Source: Alphaproteobacteria bacterium
Lineage (GTDB): Bacteria; Pseudomonadota; Alphaproteobacteria; UBA3830
Assembly: GCA_025998595.1 (NCBI GenBank)
Contig: BNWE01000011.1
Location: forward strand, 1 to 25,899
Reading direction: 5' to 3'
Length of the DNA stretch: 25,899 nucleotides
The notes under the pieces are model-generated. The model had not been told where the DNA came from. It made no database searches and saw only the letters and a program-made list of their open reading frames with translations. Both the position numbers and the translations under genes were made by a program. This document shows, in pieces, positions 6,651-17,300 of the stretch; position 1 is the stretch's first letter, and every line of letters begins with the position of its first letter.

Positions 6651-9600
6651 ATAATGATGGAAAAATAGCAATTGTTGGATATTCTGCTCAGGTTGGAAAT
6701 ACAGATAATACAGAAGGTCTATGGGATTTAATATTAAATAATAAGTCTTCAATAGAAAAACTGGAAAATGTAGATGACTCCCGAAAACCATATGGAGCAC
6801 ACATAAAAGATTCCACGAAATTCGATTGCAATTTTTTTGGCTATTCTCCATCTGAGGCCGCATATATAGATCCTCAACAACGATTGTTTTTAAAACACGC
6901 TTGGATTGCTCTGGAAATGGCAGGTGAAAGTAATTTTTCAGATAAAAATAAAATTGGAGTATTCGCCGCTTGCGGAATTAACATATATTTGTTGAATAAC
7001 ATATTATCAAATGATTCTTTCGAAAGCTTAGATGAAGATCCATTTTCGCTAACTGGAAATTCCTGTGATTTTTTGAGTACTAGAATTGCTTATAAATTTA
7101 ATTGTAAAGGTCCGAGTGCTACGATTCAGTCAGGATGTTCAAGTTCTCTTGTTGCTATGCATCTTGCAAAACAAAATCTAATCATGGGAGACGCCGATCT
7201 CATGATTGTTGGCGGAGTGCATTTAACTGATTATGAAAAAGAAGGTTACTCTTATATGGAAGGCGGAGTATCTTCTGCTTCTGGTAATTGCTGCGCGTTT
7301 GATAAAAATGCCGATGGTACTGTGTTTACATCTGGGGTCGGTGTCGTAATTTTAAAAAGACTAAATGATGCCGTAAAAGATAGAAATAAAATATATGGAA
7401 TAATAGAAGAATCAGCCATCAACAACGACGGATCAGATAAAGCTGGGTTTACTGCTCCAAGTCTAAAAGGTCAGTCGGATTTAATATATGATCTACTATC
7501 CAAAAGCTCCATTAATGTCGATGATATTTCGTACATAGAAACACACGGAACAGCGACTGCTCTGGGCGATACCATTGAATATATGGCTCTTGAGGATGCA
7601 TATAAACGACTGACCAAAAAACGAAATTTTTGCAAATTAGGTGCATTAAAAAACAACATAGGCCATACAGATGTTAGTGCTGGTATTTTGGGTGTAATAA
7701 AAATTTTAAAATCGTTTAGCGATGGAATCAGACCAGGAATTTTTGGATTCACTGAGGCCAACGAAAAAATTAATCTGGGCGATACTCCTTTTTTGCTTTC
7801 AGCTAATCACGAACAGTGGCCGGGCGATAAAAAAATCGCTGCAATTACTGCTCTGGGAATAGGTGGAACAAATGCTCATATTGTATTATCAGAATATGAT
7901 GAAAATCTTCGTGAATCCAAAAAAAATAACAGCATAAAAAATGCAAAAATCATTTTGACTTCGGCAAAAGATAGCGGCACTCTCGATAAATACATTTCAC
8001 TAATCGAATCCTTCATAAAAGACAATCCATGTATCATAGACGATGCAGTCTTTTCGTTTAATTGCGGAAGGAAGAGTTTTTTGCACAGAGCAAGCATACG
8101 ATTATCCGATTCCGAAGCTAATTTTATAAAAAGAAGCTTGTGTGAAAAACCAAAGGATGTTCTTTTTGCTTTTCCCGGACAAGGTGCTCAATACAATCAA
8201 ATGGCATTTGGATTATATGGATCATTTGAATTTTTTAGAAAGACTTTTGATGAAATCATAAGCTTATTCGAAAAAGAAGGAATTGCAGAATTAAAAGAAA
8301 AAGTATTTTCTGATTCAAGCGATCTGAACAGAACTTTGTATACTCAACCGGCTTTGTTTTGCGTTGAATATTCATTAGCTAAATTTTTAATTCATCTTGG
8401 AATAGTTCCAAAGGCGTTGTTAGGACATAGCCTTGGCGAGTATGTTTGCTATGCTGTTTCTGGAATATTAAGTGTTGATGATGCGGTTAAAATTATCAGT
8501 TGCAGAGCGAAGTTACTGGACTCCATAAAAAACGGTGCGATGCTATCTGTAAACTCAAAATTGGAAGATATCAAAGAGCTATTAGATAAGCATGAATGCG
8601 ACGTTGCGGCATATAATTCCGATGAGTTGCATTCGATTTCTGGACCGAAGGAAAATATAGAAGCTCTTAAAAATGATTTGGAAAAGAGAGAAATTTTTTT
8701 TAAAGATATCTACACATCTGTAGCTTTCCATTCGAGATATATAGAAAACATTCTGGAAGATTTTCGAAATGTGTGTGAAAGCGTAAAGTTTGCAAAAGGC
8801 AATATCCCAATCATCAGTAATATAAACGGCGAACTCATTTGCGAAATTTCCACCGATTATTTGCTGACACATATGCGTTCTGCTGTAAATTTTATATCCA
8901 TGGCTGGAACTATAGAAAGAAGATTTAAGGATAGTGTGATAGTTGAAGCTGGCCCGGGAAAAACGATAAATACTCTGCTAAAAATGAACGGCATTTCTGA
9001 CGTAAATACTCTATGCGGAATAAAAGGATATTATGAAAAATCAAAATCAGATTACGATGTTTTATATGAGCTTTTATCAGATTTATGGTTGTGCGGAGTC
9101 GACGTTAATTTTCGTCATTTTTATGATGATCCATCTCTTCGAAAAATCGCTCTGCCAACTTATCCTTTTTCAGAACAAGAGTGTTATATAAAACCGAATT
9201 ACTCCGGCAATAAATCAAAAAATGGAAAGCTAAAAATTCATGATTGGTTTTATAGCAGGTGTTTGGTTGGTTATGAAGGAGCCATAAATGAAAATCTGAT
9301 AAGCAGAAAAAAAGATTTTGCAAATATTGAGGAAATCGATAAATACAAAAAGTCTGAAACGGAACATCTGATAATCAAGATCTCGAATGATGTCGTTATG
9401 GATCATTTTATGAATGCCATAGAGCTTATCCAGAATTATTCTGAAAGGATTCCTTCTGTTAAATGTATAGATTTTATTTTGAATGGAATTAGCTCACCAA
9501 TCACATCGATGTATAAGTCGTTTGCAAAATGTATCACTCAGGAAATGAGTTTTATAACGGTTAGATTTATTGAGGCAAATGGACAATGTAATCCTGCTTT

Positions 9601-10789
9601 TCTCGATAAAATCATAAACAGCGACATATCTGAAAATTATATAAAACTAATCGATGATAAAATTTACACCATCGATTTTATGAAAAAAGAGTACGTCGAA
9701 AATACGAATAATAGATATAAAAACATTCTAATCGTTGGTGGTTTTGGAAGAATGAGCAGCTATTACGCGAATTCGCTTTCCGAATTTGTTGATGGAAAAA
9801 TCGTAATTGCATCGAGGTCGCTGAACAACAATTTCAGTGTCGATAAAAAAGAAATCAAGGATAATTTCAAAACGATATCCGACAAGCTTTGCACATGTAA
9901 TCTGGATGTTACGGATACAAGCAGCGTAGAAAAATGTTTTCACTGGATCCATGAAAATTTGGGGGAATTGGATTTAGTTATTCATGCTGCAGGAGTTGAT
10001 CAATCTGATCACATGCGTAGAACTAGTGATATAAAATCCGACTACTTCAATAAGGTATTGAAACCCAAAATTGATGGTCTTGAAAATATAAAAAATATGC
10101 AAGATCGGTGCAAATTTAAAGTAATCGTAGTGTCGTCCATTTCTGCTGTTTTAGGCGGAATAGATTTGTTGATTTATTCTGCATCACATAATTTTGTAGA
10201 TGATTTTTCTGAAAACAACAGATGGATAGTGCATAATTGGGATGCTCTTAGTGTCGAATCAAGCGATCAAAATAGTCTGGGAAGCCTTCTGGATTCCATC
10301 GCGATAAACGACAAAGAAGCGTTACGTATTCCTGTGTTCGCTCCGCAAAATGGAAGTACGATAATTTCCACAATCGATTTGAGAAAAAGAGCAAAGAGCT
10401 GGACGTCGCAGGAAGAAAAAAGTATAGAGCACAAAAGCTATATTGAAAGACCTTCCATGAGAAGCATATACATACCTCCATCCAATGAATTGGAAAAAAG
10501 TATGCACGATTTGTGGAGAGAATTTTTGGGATTCAATAGCATCGGCATTAATGATAATTTCTTTGAGCTTGGTGGAGATTCGTTGCAAGCATTACGTCTT
10601 GTGCGAGTAATTGCAAAGAAATTTAATTGGCCTATAAAGACGGTAGATCTTTTCGAATTTCCAACAATATACTCGATCGTAAAAAAATATTCGAATGATA
10701 GTACGGACATTAATAATGATGGAATCACGGACAGAATAAAAAAGAAACAGCAGTATTTCGATAAATTAAAAAAACAAAGAGAAAAATAA
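6647..10789 (+). CDS. Type I PKS module KS-AT-KR-ACP
   Basis: 1380 aa. Ketosynthase (1-425): Cys164 in SGCSSSL, His300 in ETHGTATALGD and His340 in NNIGHTDVSAG, so the triad is complete. Acyltransferase (505-790): Ser595 in GHSLGEY and His695 in VAFHS. The VAFH motif is nearer to the malonyl-type HAFH than the methylmalonyl-type YASH, so malonyl-CoA is likely. The post-AT linker ends at LPTYPF. Ketoreductase (about 1024-1200): the NADP loop reads GGFGRMS instead of GGxGxxG, Tyr1177 is present, but the catalytic Asn position is His1181, so activity is doubtful. Carrier domain with Ser1312 in ELGGDS. The C-terminal tail is Lys/Gln-rich and helical (KKKQQYFDKLKKQ), possibly a docking element. 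GGAG lies 7 bases before the ATG. The module accepts an aminoacyl or peptidyl chain and adds two carbons. Confidence 0.9.
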   Translation: MNNDGKIAIVGYSAQVGNTDNTEGLWDLILNNKSSIEKLENVDDSRKPYGAHIKDSTKFDCNFFGYSPSEAAYIDPQQRLFLKHAWIALEMAGESNFSDKNKIGVFAACGINIYLLNNILSNDSFESLDEDPFSLTGNSCDFLSTRIAYKFNCKGPSATIQSGCSSSLVAMHLAKQNLIMGDADLMIVGGVHLTDYEKEGYSYMEGGVSSASGNCCAFDKNADGTVFTSGVGVVILKRLNDAVKDRNKIYGIIEESAINNDGSDKAGFTAPSLKGQSDLIYDLLSKSSINVDDISYIETHGTATALGDTIEYMALEDAYKRLTKKRNFCKLGALKNNIGHTDVSAGILGVIKILKSFSDGIRPGIFGFTEANEKINLGDTPFLLSANHEQWPGDKKIAAITALGIGGTNAHIVLSEYDENLRESKKNNSIKNAKIILTSAKDSGTLDKYISLIESFIKDNPCIIDDAVFSFNCGRKSFLHRASIRLSDSEANFIKRSLCEKPKDVLFAFPGQGAQYNQMAFGLYGSFEFFRKTFDEIISLFEKEGIAELKEKVFSDSSDLNRTLYTQPALFCVEYSLAKFLIHLGIVPKALLGHSLGEYVCYAVSGILSVDDAVKIISCRAKLLDSIKNGAMLSVNSKLEDIKELLDKHECDVAAYNSDELHSISGPKENIEALKNDLEKREIFFKDIYTSVAFHSRYIENILEDFRNVCESVKFAKGNIPIISNINGELICEISTDYLLTHMRSAVNFISMAGTIERRFKDSVIVEAGPGKTINTLLKMNGISDVNTLCGIKGYYEKSKSDYDVLYELLSDLWLCGVDVNFRHFYDDPSLRKIALPTYPFSEQECYIKPNYSGNKSKNGKLKIHDWFYSRCLVGYEGAINENLISRKKDFANIEEIDKYKKSETEHLIIKISNDVVMDHFMNAIELIQNYSERIPSVKCIDFILNGISSPITSMYKSFAKCITQEMSFITVRFIEANGQCNPAFLDKIINSDISENYIKLIDDKIYTIDFMKKEYVENTNNRYKNILIVGGFGRMSSYYANSLSEFVDGKIVIASRSLNNNFSVDKKEIKDNFKTISDKLCTCNLDVTDTSSVEKCFHWIHENLGELDLVIHAAGVDQSDHMRRTSDIKSDYFNKVLKPKIDGLENIKNMQDRCKFKVIVVSSISAVLGGIDLLIYSASHNFVDDFSENNRWIVHNWDALSVESSDQNSLGSLLDSIAINDKEALRIPVFAPQNGSTIISTIDLRKRAKSWTSQEEKSIEHKSYIERPSMRSIYIPPSNELEKSMHDLWREFLGFNSIGINDNFFELGGDSLQALRLVRVIAKKFNWPIKTVDLFEFPTIYSIVKKYSNDSTDINNDGITDRIKKKQQYFDKLKKQREK

Positions 10790-13700
10790 TGAGCAATGAA
10801 AACAAAATAGCGATAATCGGTTTTTCCGGTCAATTTCCAAATTCTAATAGCGTTGATGAGCTTTGGACAAATGTATTTAACTCTTCAGACTGCATTAAAA
10901 AATTCTCTCGAGAAGAAATTGATGATTATCACAATGATTTGGGATACGTGGACTCGAAAAATTATAGATTTATTGGCGGTTACCCTGAATCGTTTGCTTC
11001 ATTTGATGCTGCATTTTTTGGAATTAGTCCAAAAGAAGCTTTGTTTATGGATCCACAGCAGAGAAAATTTTTGGAGCATTCTTATTTGGCGCTTGAGCAT
11101 GCTGGATATAACCATTTGGACTTAAAATGTTCTGTCGGAGTGTTTGCAAGTGAGGGTGTAAACTCCTATCTACTGAACAATATTATAGATTCCGGAAACT
11201 GGCCCGAAGATGACAAAGAAATGTCGATCTATGGATGTGGATACGATTATTTAGCTACGCGAGTTTCTTATCTTCTAAATTTAAAAGGACCGAGTTTTAC
11301 AATTCAGTCCGGATGTTCTGGATCCTTGGTTTCTGTCCATATGGCTGTTCAATCATTGATGTCATACGATTCTGATATTGCATTGGCCGGAGGAGTTTCG
11401 ATATTAACTCCAGTGCAAGCGGGATATATGTTTCAACAGAATGGAATTTTATCGGAAACAGGAATATGCAGACCGTTTGATAAAGATGCCGATGGTACTA
11501 TTTTTACTAACGGCTACGGTATAGTTGTTTTAAAAAGATTGGAAGATGCGATTTCTGATGGCGATACCATTTTTGCTACCATAATTGCATCTGCAATTAA
11601 TAATGATGGTAGTGAAAAAATCAGCTATTCTGCTCCCAGTGTTTCCGGCCAAAGAAATGCAATAGCGACGGCTTTATCGATGGCAGAAATAAAAGCTGAA
11701 GATGTTGGATATATAGAATGTCATGGTACCGGAACAAAATTGGGAGATCCCATAGAATTTCAGGCCTTATCGCAAGCATTTTCCGAAGCTAAAAAAGATA
11801 ATTTCTGCGTAATAAGTTCTGTGAAATCATATCTTGGACATATGAATAGTGCGGCCGGAATAGTTGGTTTGCTTACTGCGATTGGATGTATACGATACAA
11901 AAAATTACCAGCAGTATTGCACTACAATCAACACAATCCTGAAATTGATATAACAAATTCTCCGTTCAAAATTTTGAAAGAGACCGGTGATTGGAATAGT
12001 GACAAAAAAAGGATAGCCGGAGTAAGTTCATTTGGTGTTGGAGGAACCAATATTCACGTTATTCTAGAAGAATATAACGACGATATTCTACCTTCAAAAG
12101 AAAACGATAAAATATTGTTTATGCTATCAGCCAAAAGCAAAACATCTCTCGAAAAGCAGGTGAATAAATGGAAGAAATTTTTAGAAGAAAATACCGAAAT
12201 AAATTTGGACGATTTGTTTTTTACGCTTGCAGTTGGAAGACCGATGTTCGAATATAAAATAGCGTTTCTAACTTCCTCCAAAGATGATTTATTAAACAAA
12301 CTAGAAGCTGCCGACATAGCACATGCAATTGCATCTGGAATAAAAGTCGAAGCAAAAAGCATGACTCTTGCAGATTTAGAAAAAGCATTTCTTTCTGGAA
12401 ATGAAATCCTATGGAATGATTATTTTTCGAATTGCAAACGCATTCCACTTCCAACATATGCATTTGATGATGATAAATATTGGATCGATATCGGTTACAG
12501 AAACGGAGCTTCCAATTCAATTAATCGAAAAAATCCAAATATTGATGAATGGTTTTATACTCCCATGTACGTTGAAGATGATTTTTCTGATGGTAAATTG
12601 GATCTAAAAAAGAAATGGCTTGTTCTTGAATCTGAAAATAATTTCATATCAGATAAGATACGCGAAATATATCCGGAGCTTTCCGTGAGTACTTTTAGTT
12701 TGAAAGATATAAAATCAAAAGAAGAGTATTTCGAGATTTTCGATCAACTGAGAAAAACGTCCAATTTACCAGATGTAATAGTCCATGGATATTCGCTTGA
12801 TAACTTCAATGAAATAGATGATCCAAAATTTTTAGAAAATGGCTTGTTTAGTCTTTTATATACGGTACAAGCGCTAAGTTCCGTCAATAGAAATTCTAAA
12901 TGTACGATAGCAATTGTAACCAATAAAATTACCAGCATAGTTGACGAGACTTTTTCTCCTCTGAAGTCGACTATTTTTGGTATTTCAAAAACCATAAACA
13001 AAGAGTATCCATATTCGTGTAAAGTGCTTGATATTGGATCTGATATAACGGAATCAATAATCAACGAAATAGAAAATTGTAACAGTGAATTTTCTATATA
13101 CAGGAATAGCCGTAAATTCATAGAAAAATATAGAAAAGTAGAAATAAAAGAATCGAAAATAGAGTTTAAAAGAGGCACTTACATAATAACTGGGGGATTA
13201 GGATATTTTGGATTAGATATCGCTACTTTAATAAGTAAAACAGTTAAAGGCTCAAAAATTATTTTAATCGGAAGATCAAAATTTCCAGAAAAAAGTGAGT
13301 GGGCCAACATAATAGAAATGCATGGTGCAGAACATGGATTATCAAAAAAAATAATAAGACTGCGGCAAATAGAAAATAACGGCGCTTCGATTTTTGTAGA
13401 ACAGGCCGATGTAAAAAATTTTGCTGAGCTCAATAATGTTTTTGAGAAATATGGTTCGTTGGATAAAATTGTCGGTGTTATACACGCAGCTGGAGTTGTT
13501 GAAAGCAGCATCTTAGATCGAAAAACCATAGACTCTTTCAATACGCTATTTGATGCAAAAGTTTGGGGATCGATAAATATAGTAAAAGCGAGCAAAGTGC
13601 ATAATCCAAATTTTGTCGTTCTCTGCTCAAGTATGAATTCCATGATTGGTGGATTGGGGCAAGCGGATAACACTGCGTCGACATCCTTTGTTGATTATTT

Positions 13701-14292
13701 CGCTAGATATTGCAGAAACAAAAATATGAATAATGTATTTGCAATTAATTGGGGAGCGGTTAATCAATCTAGAAAAAGAGATTTCGAATCACTCATAGAA
13801 TTTAGAGAGCTAAGTGAAGAGCATTTCAAAAATAGAATGACGGAGGAAGAGCGATCGGTAGTTCTCGAACGACTTTTGAAAAGTGGATCAAAATGGCATA
13901 GAGTAATTGTCTCTACCATTGAACTAAACAGCGTATTGGAACGTTGGAATGATGTTTCGACGGTAACATCTTTAATAAAAGACCGTAAAGCGCAATGTAA
14001 AAAAAGATCTGAAATAAGCAACATAAAATCTGTAGATATAATCTCTCCCAAAAATCAATATGAAGAAAAGTTATGCGATTACTTCTCTGATATTTTAGGA
14101 ATAGATATCATTTCAACAAATGATAATTTCTTTGAGTTAGGAGGGCACTCTCTTTCGGCGATCAGGCTCAATGAAAAAATCAAAAGCAATTTCGTATTAA
14201 GTCTGCATGCTATGTCTATTTATGAATATCCGACATTATCTGATTTGGCATCGTTTATAAAAGATCAAGTAGAATCCAAATACCAACAATAA
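10789..14292 (+). CDS. AT-less type I PKS module KS-KR-ACP
   Basis: 1167 aa, starting within a TAATG overlap with the previous stop. The ketosynthase has Cys176 (SGCSGSL), His312 (ECHGTGTKLGDP) and His351 (SYLGHMNSAAG). Where an acyltransferase would follow, only a linker of about 120 residues remains; it runs straight into the post-AT sequence RIPLPTYAFDDDKYW. There is no GHSxG, so the ACP must be charged in trans. The KR domain (about 795-990) has an intact NADP loop, GGLGYFG (802-808), the Ser of CSSMNS and Lys924. The catalytic Tyr position is Asn961 and the Asn position is Thr965, so this KR is predicted to be inactive. The carrier Ser is 1121 in ELGGHS. The chain would leave this module with an unreduced beta-keto group. 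Confidence 0.9.
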   Translation: MSNENKIAIIGFSGQFPNSNSVDELWTNVFNSSDCIKKFSREEIDDYHNDLGYVDSKNYRFIGGYPESFASFDAAFFGISPKEALFMDPQQRKFLEHSYLALEHAGYNHLDLKCSVGVFASEGVNSYLLNNIIDSGNWPEDDKEMSIYGCGYDYLATRVSYLLNLKGPSFTIQSGCSGSLVSVHMAVQSLMSYDSDIALAGGVSILTPVQAGYMFQQNGILSETGICRPFDKDADGTIFTNGYGIVVLKRLEDAISDGDTIFATIIASAINNDGSEKISYSAPSVSGQRNAIATALSMAEIKAEDVGYIECHGTGTKLGDPIEFQALSQAFSEAKKDNFCVISSVKSYLGHMNSAAGIVGLLTAIGCIRYKKLPAVLHYNQHNPEIDITNSPFKILKETGDWNSDKKRIAGVSSFGVGGTNIHVILEEYNDDILPSKENDKILFMLSAKSKTSLEKQVNKWKKFLEENTEINLDDLFFTLAVGRPMFEYKIAFLTSSKDDLLNKLEAADIAHAIASGIKVEAKSMTLADLEKAFLSGNEILWNDYFSNCKRIPLPTYAFDDDKYWIDIGYRNGASNSINRKNPNIDEWFYTPMYVEDDFSDGKLDLKKKWLVLESENNFISDKIREIYPELSVSTFSLKDIKSKEEYFEIFDQLRKTSNLPDVIVHGYSLDNFNEIDDPKFLENGLFSLLYTVQALSSVNRNSKCTIAIVTNKITSIVDETFSPLKSTIFGISKTINKEYPYSCKVLDIGSDITESIINEIENCNSEFSIYRNSRKFIEKYRKVEIKESKIEFKRGTYIITGGLGYFGLDIATLISKTVKGSKIILIGRSKFPEKSEWANIIEMHGAEHGLSKKIIRLRQIENNGASIFVEQADVKNFAELNNVFEKYGSLDKIVGVIHAAGVVESSILDRKTIDSFNTLFDAKVWGSINIVKASKVHNPNFVVLCSSMNSMIGGLGQADNTASTSFVDYFARYCRNKNMNNVFAINWGAVNQSRKRDFESLIEFRELSEEHFKNRMTEEERSVVLERLLKSGSKWHRVIVSTIELNSVLERWNDVSTVTSLIKDRKAQCKKRSEISNIKSVDIISPKNQYEEKLCDYFSDILGIDIISTNDNFFELGGHSLSAIRLNEKIKSNFVLSLHAMSIYEYPTLSDLASFIKDQVESKYQQ

Positions 14293-14302
14293 TGGAGATA
14301 AC

Positions 14303-17300
14303 ATGTTTTTAGATACAATAGTAGAAAACGCAAAATACTTTTCTCAGTCGCCTGCTGTCATATTTAATGATTTAGTTTTGAACTACAAAAATCTTTTTTC
14401 TGAGGCCAATAAATTCTCTGAATATCTAAAACAAAATGGCCTAAAAAAGGGGCATGCTGTAATTTTATACCATTCCAGAAATATCGATTTGATTTCCAAA
14501 ATATTGGGAATATTTATCGCTGGAGGAATTTACGTTCCCGTTGATAAAAAATTTCCGGAGGGAAGGCTTAATGAAATATCAGATCAGCTAAATCCTTTTG
14601 CTATAGTTCGAGATTCGAATGTAGAATTCTGTTCAGGCAGTTCTTTCGATAACAATCAGGATCTAGCTTATATTCTCTTTACATCCGGTTCCACGGGCAA
14701 ACCAAAAGGAGTTTGCTTGGGATATGATAACATAAATTCATTCCTGAATTGGGCAGACGATCACTATTCGGAAACGGAATTAGAACGCACTCTTTTTTCC
14801 ACATCTATTTCCTTTGATCTATCGATATTTGAAATATTCGCTCCTCTTTTGAAGGGAAAAGCGATTTTATTGGTAGATAAAATAACAGATTTAATCGAGA
14901 ACAGTCGTAACATTAATCCGACATTGATAAATACCGTTCCTTCGGCGGCGAAGGCTCTATTGGAAGCGTCTAGTGTTCCAGAAACTGTCGTTACTTTTAA
15001 CATTGCCGGAGAACCTTTAACTCAAAATATTGTAGATGGTTTGTATAATCTGAAAAATGTAAAAAAAGTGTATAATCTATATGGTCCGACCGAGTGTACA
15101 ACATATGCAACATGCTTCTTAACAGAACGAAATTCAAAAGAAATTTTTACTCCGATCGGAAAGGCATTAAGCAATTCCGCAATTACAATTGTGGATGAAA
15201 ATTCGAATACTGTATCTTCTGGTGCTAAAGGAGAAATTCTGATTTCTGGACGATGTGTTGGAATAGGATATTACAATAATTGTGAATCTACAGAAGAAAA
15301 ATTTGTAACACTCAACGGCCAACGATTTTATAAAACCGGAGATATTGGATTTATAGAAAACGATATTCTTTTTTATTGTGGCAGAATTGATCATCAAATA
15401 AAAATGCGTGGCTATAGAATAGAGTTGCTCGAAATAGAAGAACGAATCATTTCTATTGCTGGAGTAAAATCAGTCGCAGTTATTTATCTAGAAGATAGAA
15501 GCGAAATTGTTGCTTGTGTTTGTTCGGATTTGGATAAAACATACATCGAAGATGGTATCAAAAAATATCTTCCGGATTATATGATTCCAACCATAAAAAT
15601 ATTTGATATACTACCACTAAATCAAAATGGAAAAATAGATAGAAAAAAATTGAAAGAAGATCTATTATTGAGTGTTGTCGTTGATAACGCTGGCTCTCCT
15701 GCTGAACACAACCATAAACTTATTGAGATCGTCAAAAAAGTTTTGAAACGGGATTCAATCAACGTTGAAAAAAGCTTTTTTGAGCAGGGGGGGCATTCTC
15801 TTCTGGCGGTTCAATTCTTAAATGAAATAAAAAAGCATCTAAAATGGAATATCTCGATTCAAGATATATTTACGTTAGAAAATCTCCGAGATATTATCGA
15901 TAAATTTGAACCAACATTGCAAGAGCTATTTCCTTGGGAAAGAAGATTTGTTGCGTTTGAAAACATGTCTCCTGGATTAGGCGTATACAATATGTCTTAT
16001 GCATTTAAGCTCAATAAATCTTTTGATGTTATGGACATTAGCAATGCAGTTATTGAATTGCAAAAGAATTTTCCCATTTTAAATACGAGGTTCATATCGA
16101 AAAATGAACACTTCTACAGAAGCTTCGGTGAATTGGAAAAACTACAGATCTCTAGGGAATGTTCAAGTCAGATTGTCAATGAATTTTCATTTAAGCCGTT
16201 TGATTTTTTTGGTGGAACATTAGTTAGATTTGGATTGTTTAATGGAGATATCATCGTTATTAGTTGTCATCATAGTATTTTGGATGGTCATTCTTTTCAG
16301 ATTGTTCTCGAGAATTTTTTCGATTTATTGAACGGGCGTTCGGTAGAAAAACAAACTGTAATTTATTGGAATACCGATGAAAGCATTTTGGAAGATTTTA
16401 AATCAATTGACGTTTTTTGCGAAATGCAATGGCCCAAAACCAGTCAGAGAAATTTAAAATACGATTATATTGGTTGCACTAAAAAAATAGAAATTGATAA
16501 ATCATCTTTGCATGAAATTGAAAAAAAACTAAAGGTACGTCACTGTAACATATCTAATTTTATTCTTGCGGTTTATGCGATAACACTCGGCAAATTTTGC
16601 CGTCAGAAAAACTTCAATATCGGCGTTCCGTTTGGCAATAGAATCACCGCAGAAGAAGAATATTCTCTTGGATGCTTCGTTAATCTGTTGCCACTTCCGT
16701 TTAATTTTGAAGAAAATGAAAAGCTATCAGTGATTACTGAGAAAGTCAGAGATAATATTTGGGAATATCTCGGAAAACAACGGATTTTATTCGATGATAT
16801 GCTTAGTTATCTGAAAGTTCCTGCAAATTTGTCCCGTAATCCGATTTTTCAGGCTGTATTTGTGAAGTTGCCTGATATGACCGAAATGTGCGAAAGATAC
16901 GATATATCTGAAATGGAATTGCAATTTCCATATGCAAAATACGATTGCACACTCCAGCTTACCGAAAACAAAGATAAAATTATTTTGGGATTGGAATATG
17001 CAACATCTGTTCTTGATGATTCCAAAGCAGAGCTATTTCTAAAATTGATCATCGAAAATATCAACAACTATAAAAATGATTTGGAAAAATCGCTAGACGA
17101 TTTTATTTATGTAGATAATGCAAAACAACGTTCATCGATATCTTTTGAAAAACACGAAACGATCGTTGATTGGTTCAAGAACATATGCAACTCCCACACA
17201 AACAACATTGCAATAACGCATTGTGGCGAAAGCATAACATATGGTGAACTGGATAGAAAATCGTCAATATTGGCTTCTGTGATTTCTAAAAAAAGTCGAG

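Noticed and set aside
13179..13673. 164-codon minus-strand frame inside the second PKS gene
   Set aside because: It lies wholly within the KR domain on the opposite strand, and its composition reflects the coding strand. No family motif was found.
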